This document shows, piece after piece, positions 1 to 5,697 of a stretch of 10,815 nucleotides of DNA. The translations under genes and the position numbers were made by a program. Source of the DNA: Bacilli bacterium (GTDB taxonomy: Bacteria > Bacillota_I > Bacilli_A > RFN20 > CAG-288); contig JAQWCB010000018.1 of the NCBI GenBank assembly GCA_028707375.1, positions 1-10,815 of the forward strand. Reading direction: 5' to 3'. Position 1 is the first letter of the stretch. The number at the start of each line of letters is the position of its first letter. The notes under the pieces were generated by a model. That model searched no databases, was not told the origin of the DNA, and saw only the letters and a list, made by a program, of their open reading frames with translations.

Positions 1-90
1 GTATTCAGCCTCAGCCTTGGGAAAAAGCTCAAGCACTGCAAGCTGCATTGTGAATTTATAAAGGTCGTTATCAAGTATGGATTTTATCAC
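1..90 (-). CDS. pncB: Nicotinate phosphoribosyltransferase, N-terminal part (runs off the window)
   Basis: The minus strand reads in frame from a GTG at 90-88 to the window edge, giving 30 residues that include SILDNDLYKFTMQLAVLE and end KAEAEY. The pattern LDNDLYKFTMQ..VLELFP.AE.EY is the characteristic N-terminus of nicotinate phosphoribosyltransferase, the cytoplasmic enzyme that makes nicotinate mononucleotide from nicotinate and PRPP in NAD salvage. GTG was chosen because no ATG lies in frame before the upstream TAA, and AGGAAG sits about 8 bases upstream as a plausible ribosome-binding site. Only the first tenth or less of the gene is present, so catalytic residues cannot be checked. 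Three 24-bp direct repeats lie just upstream in its probable leader. Recognition rests on motif memory, not a search. Confidence 0.82.
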   Translation of the reverse strand, partial: MIKSILDNDLYKFTMQLAVLELFPKAEAEY

Positions 91-123
91 TGAAGGTCTT
101 CCTGTAACGTTTTAAGTTATCTT

Positions 124-195
124 CTAAAGCAATTTTGTCTTTTATTTCTAAAGCAATTTTGTCTTTTATTTCTAAAACAATTTTGTCTTTTTATT
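124..195. repeat. Three tandem 24-bp direct repeats upstream of pncB
   Basis: Three contiguous 24-bp units begin at 124, 148 and 172, each starting CTAAAGCAATTTTG or CTAAAACAATTTTG. The first two are identical and the third differs at a few bases. They start about 34 bp upstream of the pncB GTG. TATA-like sequences lie on their far side (TATATA about 218-223 and TTTAAAA about 234-241, both read on the minus strand). The array therefore probably falls in the pncB 5' untranslated leader or overlaps the transcription start. There are no unique spacers, so this is not a CRISPR. It could be a repeated regulator-binding site or simple slippage expansion. Confidence 0.8.
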
Positions 196-245
196 CGATC
201 AAATCTTTTGTTCCACATATATAGCCGCTGTATTTTTAAAATTTC

Positions 246-306
246 TGACACCCAGGGATAACGCCCTGAAGTAAAGTCAAGTTTTCTTTATTAACTTTCG
301 GAAAGT
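246..306. promoter_or_regulatory. Nested hairpin plus palindrome in the pncB / trans-sulfuration intergenic region
   Basis: CAGGGATAACGCCCTG (253-268) forms a 5-bp stem with a 6-nt loop. It is enclosed by TGAC (246-249) and GTCA (276-279), giving a two-tier hairpin on either strand. Shortly downstream ACTTTCGGAAAGT (294-306) is a perfect palindrome around a central G. These sit in the original intergenic region, 24-84 bp from the insertion point. Before the transposon arrived they would have been about 100-165 bp upstream of the trans-sulfuration gene ATG. Regulatory function is inference from symmetry only; I do not recognise a named riboswitch or operator. Confidence 0.4.
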
Positions 307-320
307 GCGGAAATTTCTTC

Positions 321-329
321 GTTCTTCCC
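321..329. repeat. Left 9-bp target-site duplication of the composite transposon
   Basis: GTTCTTCCC immediately precedes the outer end of the left IS copy. The same word follows the outer end of the right IS copy at 10621-10629. The match extends to a tenth base (G), which I assign to the IS terminus because the inner end of the right copy also begins with that G. Confidence 0.85.
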
Positions 330-433
330 GACACAATTCCATAATTTAGTGATTTCTCATATTTTCATTACTTAAAACTTCACTTTTCTCTGCTAACTGC
401 CCAAATAAACTGCAATAATCCTTGAGAAATAAT

Positions 434-457
434 TTCTTTGGCATTCCTGCCAAAGAA
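434..457. other. Perfect 10-bp stem hairpin in the transposase 3' region
   Basis: TTCTTTGGCA (434-443), a TTCC loop, and TGCCAAAGAA (448-457) form a perfect hairpin about 90 bp downstream of the transposase stop codon. It is conserved exactly in the right copy at 9759-9782. It may end or stabilise the transposase transcript or protect it from readthrough. The archaeal requirement for such hairpins is weak, so the role is inferred. Confidence 0.55.
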
Positions 458-549
458 TTCTTTTATTCCTGTGATTTTTCACTTTATTTTTTGACTAAAA
501 TCGATATGCTCTGCTATTTAATCCTTAACTCATCTTTCAAAATAGATTA

Positions 550-1854
550 CTAAAACTTAAACGGAGTAAATAATCTGAACAATTCCAGAAATGACTTTTG
601 TGGCTTCTTGAGTAAATTTAACCTTCTCATTTGAGTAAGTTTAATCTGATTCTCAATTCCTTTATCAGTCCTAAATTGCTTCTTGTTATCCGTTTTTAAA
701 CTTTTTGAATAATAGCTTTCGATAGGGTTATTTGTCGCTGGCGCTCCTGGAAGATAATAGAACAAAGTAAGATTTAACCAATGTTTATTGATCATCCACA
801 ATCGTTTTTGAACCTTTTCATCATATGTTCTTATATTTTCCATTAATTCATTGAAGTTATATTTTGCTTTTTCAAGACTATTAAGTGGAAGATTTTCCTT
901 TTTTCGTCTTCTTTCAAGCTTTAATTCATTTCTATATTGGTAAAATTCCTTTTTTGCTTTTTTACTCCATTCTTGATGCTTTTCTTTATTATTAATTACG
1001 TTGAGTTCTTCAGATAGAAGTTCTTCCAGAAATTTAATTTCATTCTCTCTATTGTAAAATATATTCAATAATCTGTACTTCAATAGTTCATGTTCAATTG
1101 TTGTATTCTTTGGGAAATCACTAACTATAAGCTTGTTTAAGTGCATCAAACAATATTGATGCACTAACTTATCTCCAAAAATTTCCTTTAATATATCAGG
1201 GTATCTCTTGTCAAAATCCGTGACGATAAACACAGGCTCTGATGCATCAAGATTTTTCCGTAGAAATTCCTTGATGGTTTCTGGATTTTTATCTTCAAAA
1301 AGTTCATCTGCTATCGTTCTTTGAGTTTTTGCATCCAGTAAGGTTAAGCGGTATTTCTGACACCGTCCTTCTTTTGGATGTTGTTCGTCATAATGCACTA
1401 TACGTATATTTTCTGAACTTGGAACAGTTTCCTTTTCCATTTCCTTGTAGAATGCTCTTAAAATAGTGTTTCTTGATCTTGGATAGATGACATCCATTAT
1501 ATCAGAAATTCCATCGTATGAAACGTTATGGTATCTGAGTATCTGGAAGAAATAATTGAATGAATCAAAAAGTAAAGTCTTCATATCTTCCCAAAAACTA
1601 TGATCTTCTTCGTATGTACTACCACAATTTAAGCACTTATATCTTCCAATGTTGATTTCTCCAAGACCTTGTTTGGTATGGGGATTATAGCCATTATGAA
1701 CCATTGGAGCACTACAAATAGAACAGACTGGAGGAATTTTTCTACGAAAAATTCCTCGTGTGGTATATTCATAATCGTTTCCAAAACGATCAAAAACATT
1801 TAAGAGAGCAGGGAGCTCCGAAAAGTTATTAAGAGTAAGATTTATAGTTACCAT
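550..1854 (-). CDS. Intact DDE-type transposase of the flanking IS
   Basis: This 434-residue transposase belongs to the full-length IS. A zinc-ribbon-like N-terminus has CxxC pairs at C44/C47 and C74/C77. Candidate RNase H-fold catalytic residues are D156 in HYDEQHP, D213 in VTDFDKRY and E379 in NNPIESYY. C235xxH238 follows the second Asp, and a long charged helical stretch (about 250-350) separates it from the final Glu. That CxxH motif and helical insertion are known from IS256/Mutator-like and related transposases, and the 9-bp target duplication suits that group. I cannot settle the exact IS family. The gene uses ATG with no strong Shine-Dalgarno. It is full length and shows no internal stop, so it is probably the only active transposase here and could act in trans on the truncated right copy. 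Confidence 0.88.
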   Translation of the reverse strand: MVTINLTLNNFSELPALLNVFDRFGNDYEYTTRGIFRRKIPPVCSICSAPMVHNGYNPHTKQGLGEINIGRYKCLNCGSTYEEDHSFWEDMKTLLFDSFNYFFQILRYHNVSYDGISDIMDVIYPRSRNTILRAFYKEMEKETVPSSENIRIVHYDEQHPKEGRCQKYRLTLLDAKTQRTIADELFEDKNPETIKEFLRKNLDASEPVFIVTDFDKRYPDILKEIFGDKLVHQYCLMHLNKLIVSDFPKNTTIEHELLKYRLLNIFYNRENEIKFLEELLSEELNVINNKEKHQEWSKKAKKEFYQYRNELKLERRRKKENLPLNSLEKAKYNFNELMENIRTYDEKVQKRLWMINKHWLNLTLFYYLPGAPATNNPIESYYSKSLKTDNKKQFRTDKGIENQIKLTQMRRLNLLKKPQKSFLELFRLFTPFKF

Positions 1855-1864
1855 TGTTTCTGCC

Positions 1865-1931
1865 GTAACATCATTACATAATTATAGAATTATAATTTTT
1901 ATAGAATTATAATTTTGTGTAGTGATGTTAC
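1865..1931 (-). promoter_or_regulatory. Transposase promoter region with subterminal inverted repeat and 17-bp duplication
   Basis: GTAACATCATTACA (1865-1878) and TGTAGTGATGTTAC (1918-1931) are inverted repeats matching at 13 of 14 positions. Between them an A/T-only stretch contains a tandem 17-bp duplication (unit beginning TATAGAATTATAA). On the minus strand this region lies just upstream of the transposase ATG and offers TATA-like sequence. The inverted repeat could bind the transposase or autoregulate it. The right IS copy keeps only one 17-bp unit, and its large deletion ends inside the first repeat arm. Confidence 0.5.
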
Positions 1932-1965
1932 ACTTACTTTTATCACTAGATTTTGGAACTGAGTC

Positions 1966-2123
1966 CCTAAGTTTTGCAAAATCTCTTAATTACTTCTCAA
2001 AAGGATCAAAATATAATAAATTTCTTTTTTTTCAATAAAGAGCCTGTATAGTTCTAATGAGTTTTTTCTATGGGATGCCCGAACCTGCAATACCGAAGCT
2101 ATACTCTTTTAAAATACTCTCAT
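1966..2123. other. Non-coding gap between the left IS and the HEPN-like gene
   Basis: No credible gene was found here. A patch at about 2067-2100 has higher G+C than its surroundings and reads on the minus strand as a short open end finishing FGIAGSGIP before a stop. It is followed by GAGCCTGTATAG, which shares GAGCCTGT with the end of the 131-bp inverted-repeat element at 4227-4357. This may be the worn end of another insertion sequence, but that is weak inference. Confidence 0.35.
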
Positions 2124-2963
2124 TTACGATGAAGTTTTATTTATTGGGACTTTTTGCACGAATTTCCCCTTTTTTCCTTCCAAATAATCACCTAGACTTA
2201 TTTCCATAATTTCTAAATAATCATCTTTTAAAACATAATCATAATGCATGCTTCTTGGGTTAATATTTTTCAAATAGATAGTAGAAATGTCATTCAAAAA
2301 AGTCATAGTTTTATTGTAAAATGATTCTATGTCTTCAATTATATTTCTTATAATTTTTTCTTCTTTATTTAATTCTATAACTGATAAGTTAAATGTTAAA
2401 TATTTAAGTACGATTTCTTCTTTTCTATCAATAACACACATTCCAGCAATGAAATGAATGAATGTATGTCTTATTGCAGATAATTCATTATACCAATCTA
2501 AATCATTTTTTATTATGTTATCATAATCGGGATGTAATGATAACTTACCTTCAATTATCTTTTTCCTCTGACCTTGAAAACTTTGAATGAGCTGCTTATT
2601 ATGTATGAAGTGATTTTCAAATACAAAGAAATTTATTTTAGCAACATTTTCCATTATACCGTATATTTGATTCAAAAAAGTCTCATAATAATTAGCTAAT
2701 AGATTCCTTTTATATGACATTCCATAGTTTGTTTCATATAGTTTTTCAGTTTCTTCTATAGCTTCTTTGTTTATTACTTCAATTTCATTCTTCAATAAAA
2801 TGAGATTATTTATCCTATCTCTTAACGATGCTATATAACGTATAATTTGAAAATCAAATTCATCTTTTACTGGTAAACCTCTTTTTTCAATTTCTTCATT
2901 ATCAATTCTCCATTTTTTATTTTGAATTCCAAAACCTAAAAACAAATCTAACTTATTAGTCAT
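2124..2963 (-). CDS. HEPN-like protein with Rx4H motif, candidate RNase toxin
   Basis: The protein is unrecognised, largely helical and cytoplasmic, with no signal peptide. Its informative segment is WYNELSAIRHTFIHF near the middle, where R and H are spaced Rx4H (R182 and H187 counted from the longer start). HEPN domains carry Rx4-6H as the ribonuclease active site, usually after a helix like this one, and are common in toxin-antitoxin and abortive-infection proteins. Assignment is by motif only. I chose ATG 2963 (279 residues) because AAGGTG lies 9 bases upstream, matching the GGTG sites of its neighbour and of the gene at 8053. A longer start at 3014 (296 residues) would overlap the preceding stop as TAATG and be translationally coupled. 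Either way it follows the SHOCT gene in one transcript. The C-terminal tail is charged. It could equally be a non-catalytic HEPN-fold protein. Confidence 0.68.
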   Translation of the reverse strand: MTNKLDLFLGFGIQNKKWRIDNEEIEKRGLPVKDEFDFQIIRYIASLRDRINNLILLKNEIEVINKEAIEETEKLYETNYGMSYKRNLLANYYETFLNQIYGIMENVAKINFFVFENHFIHNKQLIQSFQGQRKKIIEGKLSLHPDYDNIIKNDLDWYNELSAIRHTFIHFIAGMCVIDRKEEIVLKYLTFNLSVIELNKEEKIIRNIIEDIESFYNKTMTFLNDISTIYLKNINPRSMHYDYVLKDDYLEIMEISLGDYLEGKKGKFVQKVPINKTSS

Positions 2964-3013
2964 TTTTACTAACACCTTAAAAAAATGATTTAAAGTTAGG
3001 AAATCCAATTTCA

Positions 3014-3454
3014 TTAAAGCCCTAATATTTCCTTTTTCTTTGCGTCAAAATCTTCTTGTGTAATTATACCATCATTAAAAAGCTGTTTATACTTCCTGAG
3101 TATGTCGGGATCATTAGATGTAGGATTACTTGCTTTTGATTGATTTTTTATTAAATCTTCAATTTTCAATTTGACTTCTTCGGCTATGTCATTATATTTT
3201 TTATTGAAAACAACACTATTTTCATCATGGGCTGCCCCATATAAACCATTCTTAGGAGAAACACACCCAGGGATCGAAAATTGTATATATCCAGCAAATA
3301 AACCACCGCCTTTTTTAAGTTCTACTCCAGAAATTTGATTTAAATAGATGGTTTTATCCCCACTGAATTTTGCTTTCATATTTTTTCTTTTAATTAATAT
3401 TCTATCATCATAGACTTCAAGCTGGTCATTTACTCCGGTTAACTCCATTATCAT
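3014..3454 (-). CDS. PH-like domain plus C-terminal SHOCT protein, first gene of a two-gene unit
   Basis: This 146-residue protein has two parts. Residues about 5-105 form a beta-rich region (DRILIKRK, KTIYLNQISGVELKKGGG, YIQFSIPG, VVFNKKY) that resembles the small PH-like/DUF4429-type domain. A Ser/Asn-rich linker (about 104-114) leads to residues 116-146, DILRKYKQLFNDGIITQEDF and onward to the end, a textbook SHOCT motif (short helical hairpin with L..L...G.IT..EF...K). SHOCT tails are thought to mediate oligomerisation or protein contacts; no enzymatic residues are seen. ATG 3454 is supported by GGTG 8 bases upstream. The stop touches the longer possible start of the HEPN-like gene (TAATG), so the two are almost certainly co-transcribed. 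In the pair it could be the partner, sensor or antitoxin of the HEPN-like protein, which is inference. Confidence 0.75.
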   Translation of the reverse strand: MIMELTGVNDQLEVYDDRILIKRKNMKAKFSGDKTIYLNQISGVELKKGGGLFAGYIQFSIPGCVSPKNGLYGAAHDENSVVFNKKYNDIAEEVKLKIEDLIKNQSKASNPTSNDPDILRKYKQLFNDGIITQEDFDAKKKEILGL

Positions 3455-3590
3455 ATTTTCAACACCACACTTAAATTAAAAGTAGGCTGATAATTTATTT
3501 TCAATTATAGATAAACATATTCAACTATGATGATTTGTTAGTTTATATTAGTGATATATAACACTTAAAATTAAAACTTTTAATTAATAT
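3455..3590 (-). promoter_or_regulatory. Promoter region of the SHOCT/HEPN-like unit
   Basis: Read on the minus strand, a TATA-like GTTATATATC lies at about 3552-3561, roughly 100 bp upstream of the SHOCT ATG. A start site 25 bp further on would leave a leader of about 75 nt ending in GTGGTG, whose GGTG is the ribosome-binding site. The 122-bp inverted-repeat element begins about 40 bp beyond the TATA-like box. The box is assigned by composition and position only. Confidence 0.4.
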
Positions 3591-3598
3591 GAAAAATT

Positions 3599-3720
3599 GG
3601 CTCTGTAGAAATCCTCTAAAATAATGAATTTCCATAAATTTAAAATGAGCAGCCAGATCTGGATATACTTATCTTTTTTCAGCCTCTTTCATCTGATGTA
3701 GATAGGTTTTCTACAGAGCA
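3599..3720. mobile_element. MITE-like 122-bp element with 8-bp target duplication
   Basis: The ends are inverted repeats: GGCTCTGTAGAAATCC on the left and TGCTCTGTAGAAAACC read inward from the right. The element is flanked by an exact 8-bp duplication, GAAAAATT, at 3591-3598 and 3721-3728. It contains no gene; a CCAGATCTGG palindrome lies inside. Termini of the form GGCxCTGTxG.AAA with 8-bp duplications recall IS6-family elements, so it may be a non-autonomous derivative of one. That family link is inference. It sits between the SHOCT promoter and the small pseudogene at 3744. Confidence 0.72.
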
Positions 3721-3743
3721 GAAAAATTTATAATTTTAGAATC

Positions 3744-4213
3744 ATGGCAGACATAAATGATATTGAAAATGATGTAAGAGATTTCTTATTGTTTTGTAAG
3801 ATGAATGTAGCTGATCTACATTGGCGTTATACTACTGATAATAAAGGCACTACTTTACAATCAATTTTTTAGGAAAAGGTAAACCAATACAATTACCGGA
3901 AGGATTTTGGGGCAGTATTGAATCTATTAGAGGCCGTCTTAAAATTCAAACCATTTCTACATTTGGACAGTAGGCGTTGTTGATCTTAAGTTCAGATTGT
4001 AAATTAATTACATCAGAATTATTTGCCCGATGTATAAAATCAAATGCATTAGACATCATGGTTAAAATTTACACTTTAGTCATTTAACGGTTTAATGCTA
4101 CCGGTTTTCTCTCCAAATCCGTGAGTCCTATCCCAATTGTAAAATCAAATTGAATTTTAAGACACGCTCTTAGAGATAAGCATGGAATTAATATTGAAGT
4201 ATCAAACGATTAA
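3744..4213 (+). pseudogene. Small gene broken by a T-run frameshift and a 240-bp MITE
   Basis: From ATG 3744 the frame gives 42 residues (MADINDIENDVRDFLLFCKM to LQSIF) and hits TAG at 3870. Adding one T to the six-T run at 3865-3870 continues the reading as LGKGKPIQLPEGFWGSIESI, until the inserted element at 3930. Removing that element and one TTA copy restores codons RDKHGINIEVSND and a TAA at 4211-4213. The rebuilt protein is about 75 residues, acidic at the N-terminus and with no membrane segment. I do not recognise it. The clean restoration across the insertion is good evidence that the gene was real. Whether the T-run loss is a mutation or a recoding site cannot be told from one sequence. 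A TATA-like TTTATAAT lies just upstream. Confidence 0.6.
3930..4169. mobile_element. MITE-like 240-bp element with 3-bp TTA duplication
   Basis: Imperfect terminal inverted repeats match at about 17 of 21 positions. The left end is GAGGCCGTCTTAAAATTCAA and the right end read inward is GAGCGTGTCTTAAAATTCAA. TTA occurs on both sides (3927-3929 and 4170-4172), and deleting the element with one TTA rejoins a reading frame. No gene is inside. Three-base duplications of TNA type and GAG-initiated ends fit part of the IS5 family, which is inference; the precise parent IS would have to be found in the host genome. Confidence 0.68.
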
Positions 4214-4226
4214 TATTATTTGATGT

Positions 4227-4357
4227 GAGCCAGTCCCAAAACTCAAAATTTATTTCTTTAGATCTTTTATTCAAAGTGACTAATTGAGCCTCTTATTATG
4301 AAAGCAGTCCTGAATAATTCTGATAATTGAGACTAAAACTAGGTTTTGGACAGGCTC
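4227..4357. mobile_element. Third inverted-repeat element, about 131 bp, target duplication not clear
   Basis: The left end GAGCCAGTCCCAAAAC and the right end read inward, GAGCCTGTCCAAAACC, are imperfect inverted repeats. No convincing target duplication adjoins them. The right end stops two bases short of the stop codon of the membrane-protein gene (TAA, 4362-4360 on the minus strand), so the element may have altered that gene's C-terminus or terminator. It contains no coding sequence. It is probably a non-autonomous IS relic. Confidence 0.5.
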
Positions 4358-4359
4358 TA

Positions 4360-5526
4360 TTAATATCTTTCATATACAGATTCACTAATATCATCAAGTT
4401 TTAAGAAAGTAACTATCATTGCATACAAATATAATAACGCTATGGGAAACATTAAAAGAGTGAACTCAAAAATAATAGGGTTAATTAAATCTTTTGTTAT
4501 AGCTATATTTGTATCATTTTGTAATAATGACATATTTATAGGACTTGTATCATTTGAAATCAGTATTCCAATAACTGATAATATTATAATAAAAACATAT
4601 ATGATTAAAAAGCCAGTAATCCCATTCTTTAACTTGCTTCTTTTTACTTCAGTCTCACCCTCGTATTTCTGTAAAATAAAAATGCTAAATGCTGCAACTA
4701 TTCCTACAATAGCAGCAAACATCTGGGCAATTGATGAATAAAAGTAATAAAGTGTCTGACAATCTGAAATATTAAAAAAGTCATAATAATACAGATAAAA
4801 CATTATTATTACTATTGTCCATGCAAATAAATCAGCATTAATTATTTCAGAAAATATATTCGTATTTGTATTTTTACTCTTATCTATCCCAACATACTCT
4901 ATAGTGGGGGATAAATACATTATTTTTACTATATCATAAAAAGCACTCACTAAAATAATAATGAATAAACTAATTTTAAGGAAGTCGAAAGAAGAAAAAC
5001 ATAAAACAAAATAGTATATTAAACCGAAAAGAAAATATGATGAAAGAGAAGTATGAACAGTTCGTAAAACATTACTCTCTTCTTCAATATTATTCTCTTT
5101 TCCTTTCCATTTTTTAAGAGAAATTTTTTTGAGAGAAATTTTGGAACATATTTGAAAAATAATGTATCTAATACTGAATAAACATATAATCGCTGTCAAA
5201 ATACCATGATCATATAGTGAATCAAAAGGTGAAGACCTCTTAAAAAATAAATATGAGAAAGAATAAAAAGTGAAAATTCCACTAATATAAAATAAAAGAT
5301 TACTACGAGATAATCTATCACCAGATTCTAAGTACGCATATCCGCTTCCTAAAGTAAATGCTAAAAATTGAATTTCATTACCTATTTTGTTTAGAACAGG
5401 TAAACAAAATATCCATCCAATTGTTGATAAAATATAGGTGAAAATCACCGATAAAAATAATACATTCAAATACACAGATCTTACAGATTTATCTGAAGGT
5501 GATTTTTTTTCATTATCTTTACTCAT
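4360..5526 (-). CDS. Polytopic membrane protein of unknown function
   Basis: This 388-residue protein is not recognised. The N-terminus is short, polar and probably cytoplasmic (MSKDNEKKSPSDKSVRS), followed by about eight or nine hydrophobic segments at roughly 19-44, 76-96, 107-127, 162-180, 184-204, 232-250, 259-286, 302-323 and 348-374. A basic loop with the repeat KKISLKKWKGK lies at about 132-143. The most distinctive stretch is YYFYSSIAQMFAAIVGIVAA, a long small-residue helix ending in a charged LQKYEGE. Similar S.AQ..AA..GI helices occur in other uncharacterised prokaryotic membrane proteins, but I can attach no function. The ATG at 5526 is the first in frame, with only a weak, distant AGGTAG upstream. 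Its stop is two bases from the end of a MITE-like element, so the original C-terminus may have been longer. Confidence 0.72.
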   Translation of the reverse strand: MSKDNEKKSPSDKSVRSVYLNVLFLSVIFTYILSTIGWIFCLPVLNKIGNEIQFLAFTLGSGYAYLESGDRLSRSNLLFYISGIFTFYSFSYLFFKRSSPFDSLYDHGILTAIICLFSIRYIIFQICSKISLKKISLKKWKGKENNIEEESNVLRTVHTSLSSYFLFGLIYYFVLCFSSFDFLKISLFIIILVSAFYDIVKIMYLSPTIEYVGIDKSKNTNTNIFSEIINADLFAWTIVIIMFYLYYYDFFNISDCQTLYYFYSSIAQMFAAIVGIVAAFSIFILQKYEGETEVKRSKLKNGITGFLIIYVFIIILSVIGILISNDTSPINMSLLQNDTNIAITKDLINPIIFEFTLLMFPIALLYLYAMIVTFLKLDDISESVYERY

Positions 5527-5636
5527 TGTTTCAATAAGCTACCTAAACTCATTAAAAGTTTCCGAAAAAAGAAGGAGTATAATGTTTATTCAAGGTTGTG
5601 CTTTTTGTTCTATAGGATAAAATAATAAAAAAATAG
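5527..5636. other. Short gap between the membrane-protein gene and the IS66 element, with a possible 12-codon leader ORF
   Basis: On the plus strand GAAGGAG is followed closely by an ATG at 5582 and a 12-codon frame (MFIQGCAFCSIG) ending at TAA 5618-5620, just before the IS66 end at 5637. It has a good ribosome-binding site but is very short. It may be chance or the stub of a gene lost when the IS66 element arrived. The membrane-protein promoter should also lie here on the minus strand; no TATA box stands out. Confidence 0.25.
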
Positions 5637-5667
5637 GTAACTATTCAGGTAGCCTTATGAAGGCTGC

Positions 5668-5697
5668 CCAATTTTCCTCGTTCCGAGGAAAAATTGG
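5668..5697. other. Long hairpin in the IS66 leader
   Basis: CCAATTTTCCTCG (5668-5680) pairs with CGAGGAAAAATTGG (5684-5697) around a 3-nt loop, with one extra A in the second arm. A smaller hairpin, AGCCTT-ATG-AAGGCT (5651-5665), precedes it. Both lie between the IS66 terminus and the transposase start and could block readthrough translation from outside promoters, a known strategy of insertion sequences. The role here is inferred. Confidence 0.5.

Larger units (their letters stand above)
330..1965 (-). mobile_element. Full-length insertion sequence, left copy, 1636 bp
   Basis: The ends are imperfect 24-bp inverted repeats matching at 20 of 24 positions. The left end 330-353 starts GACACAATTCCA and the right end 1942-1965, read inward, starts GACTCAGTTCCA. 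The element holds one intact transposase gene on the minus strand, a strong hairpin downstream of that gene and a subterminal inverted repeat upstream of it. Outer target duplication is 9 bp. Apart from 653-bp and 17-bp deletions, the right copy aligns without gaps (1636 - 653 - 17 = 966) and with only about four substitutions seen, so the two copies diverged recently. Confidence 0.88.

Noticed and set aside
124..195. A short CRISPR array
   Set aside because: The 24-bp units are directly contiguous with no unique spacers, and no cas genes are present.
250..270. Homing-endonuclease-like site (GGGATAAC resembles part of the I-SceI site)
   Set aside because: Only a short core matches and no endonuclease gene is nearby; the sequence is better described as a hairpin.
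4209..4366. ATTAATAT on both sides as a target duplication of the third inverted-repeat element
   Set aside because: The left copy lies 10 bp away from the element end, so it does not adjoin it; in this A/T-rich sequence the match is likely chance.
4442..4741. Plus-strand open frame of 99 codons
   Set aside because: It is antisense to the membrane-protein gene, has no ribosome-binding site and reads as a shadow of hydrophobic codons.
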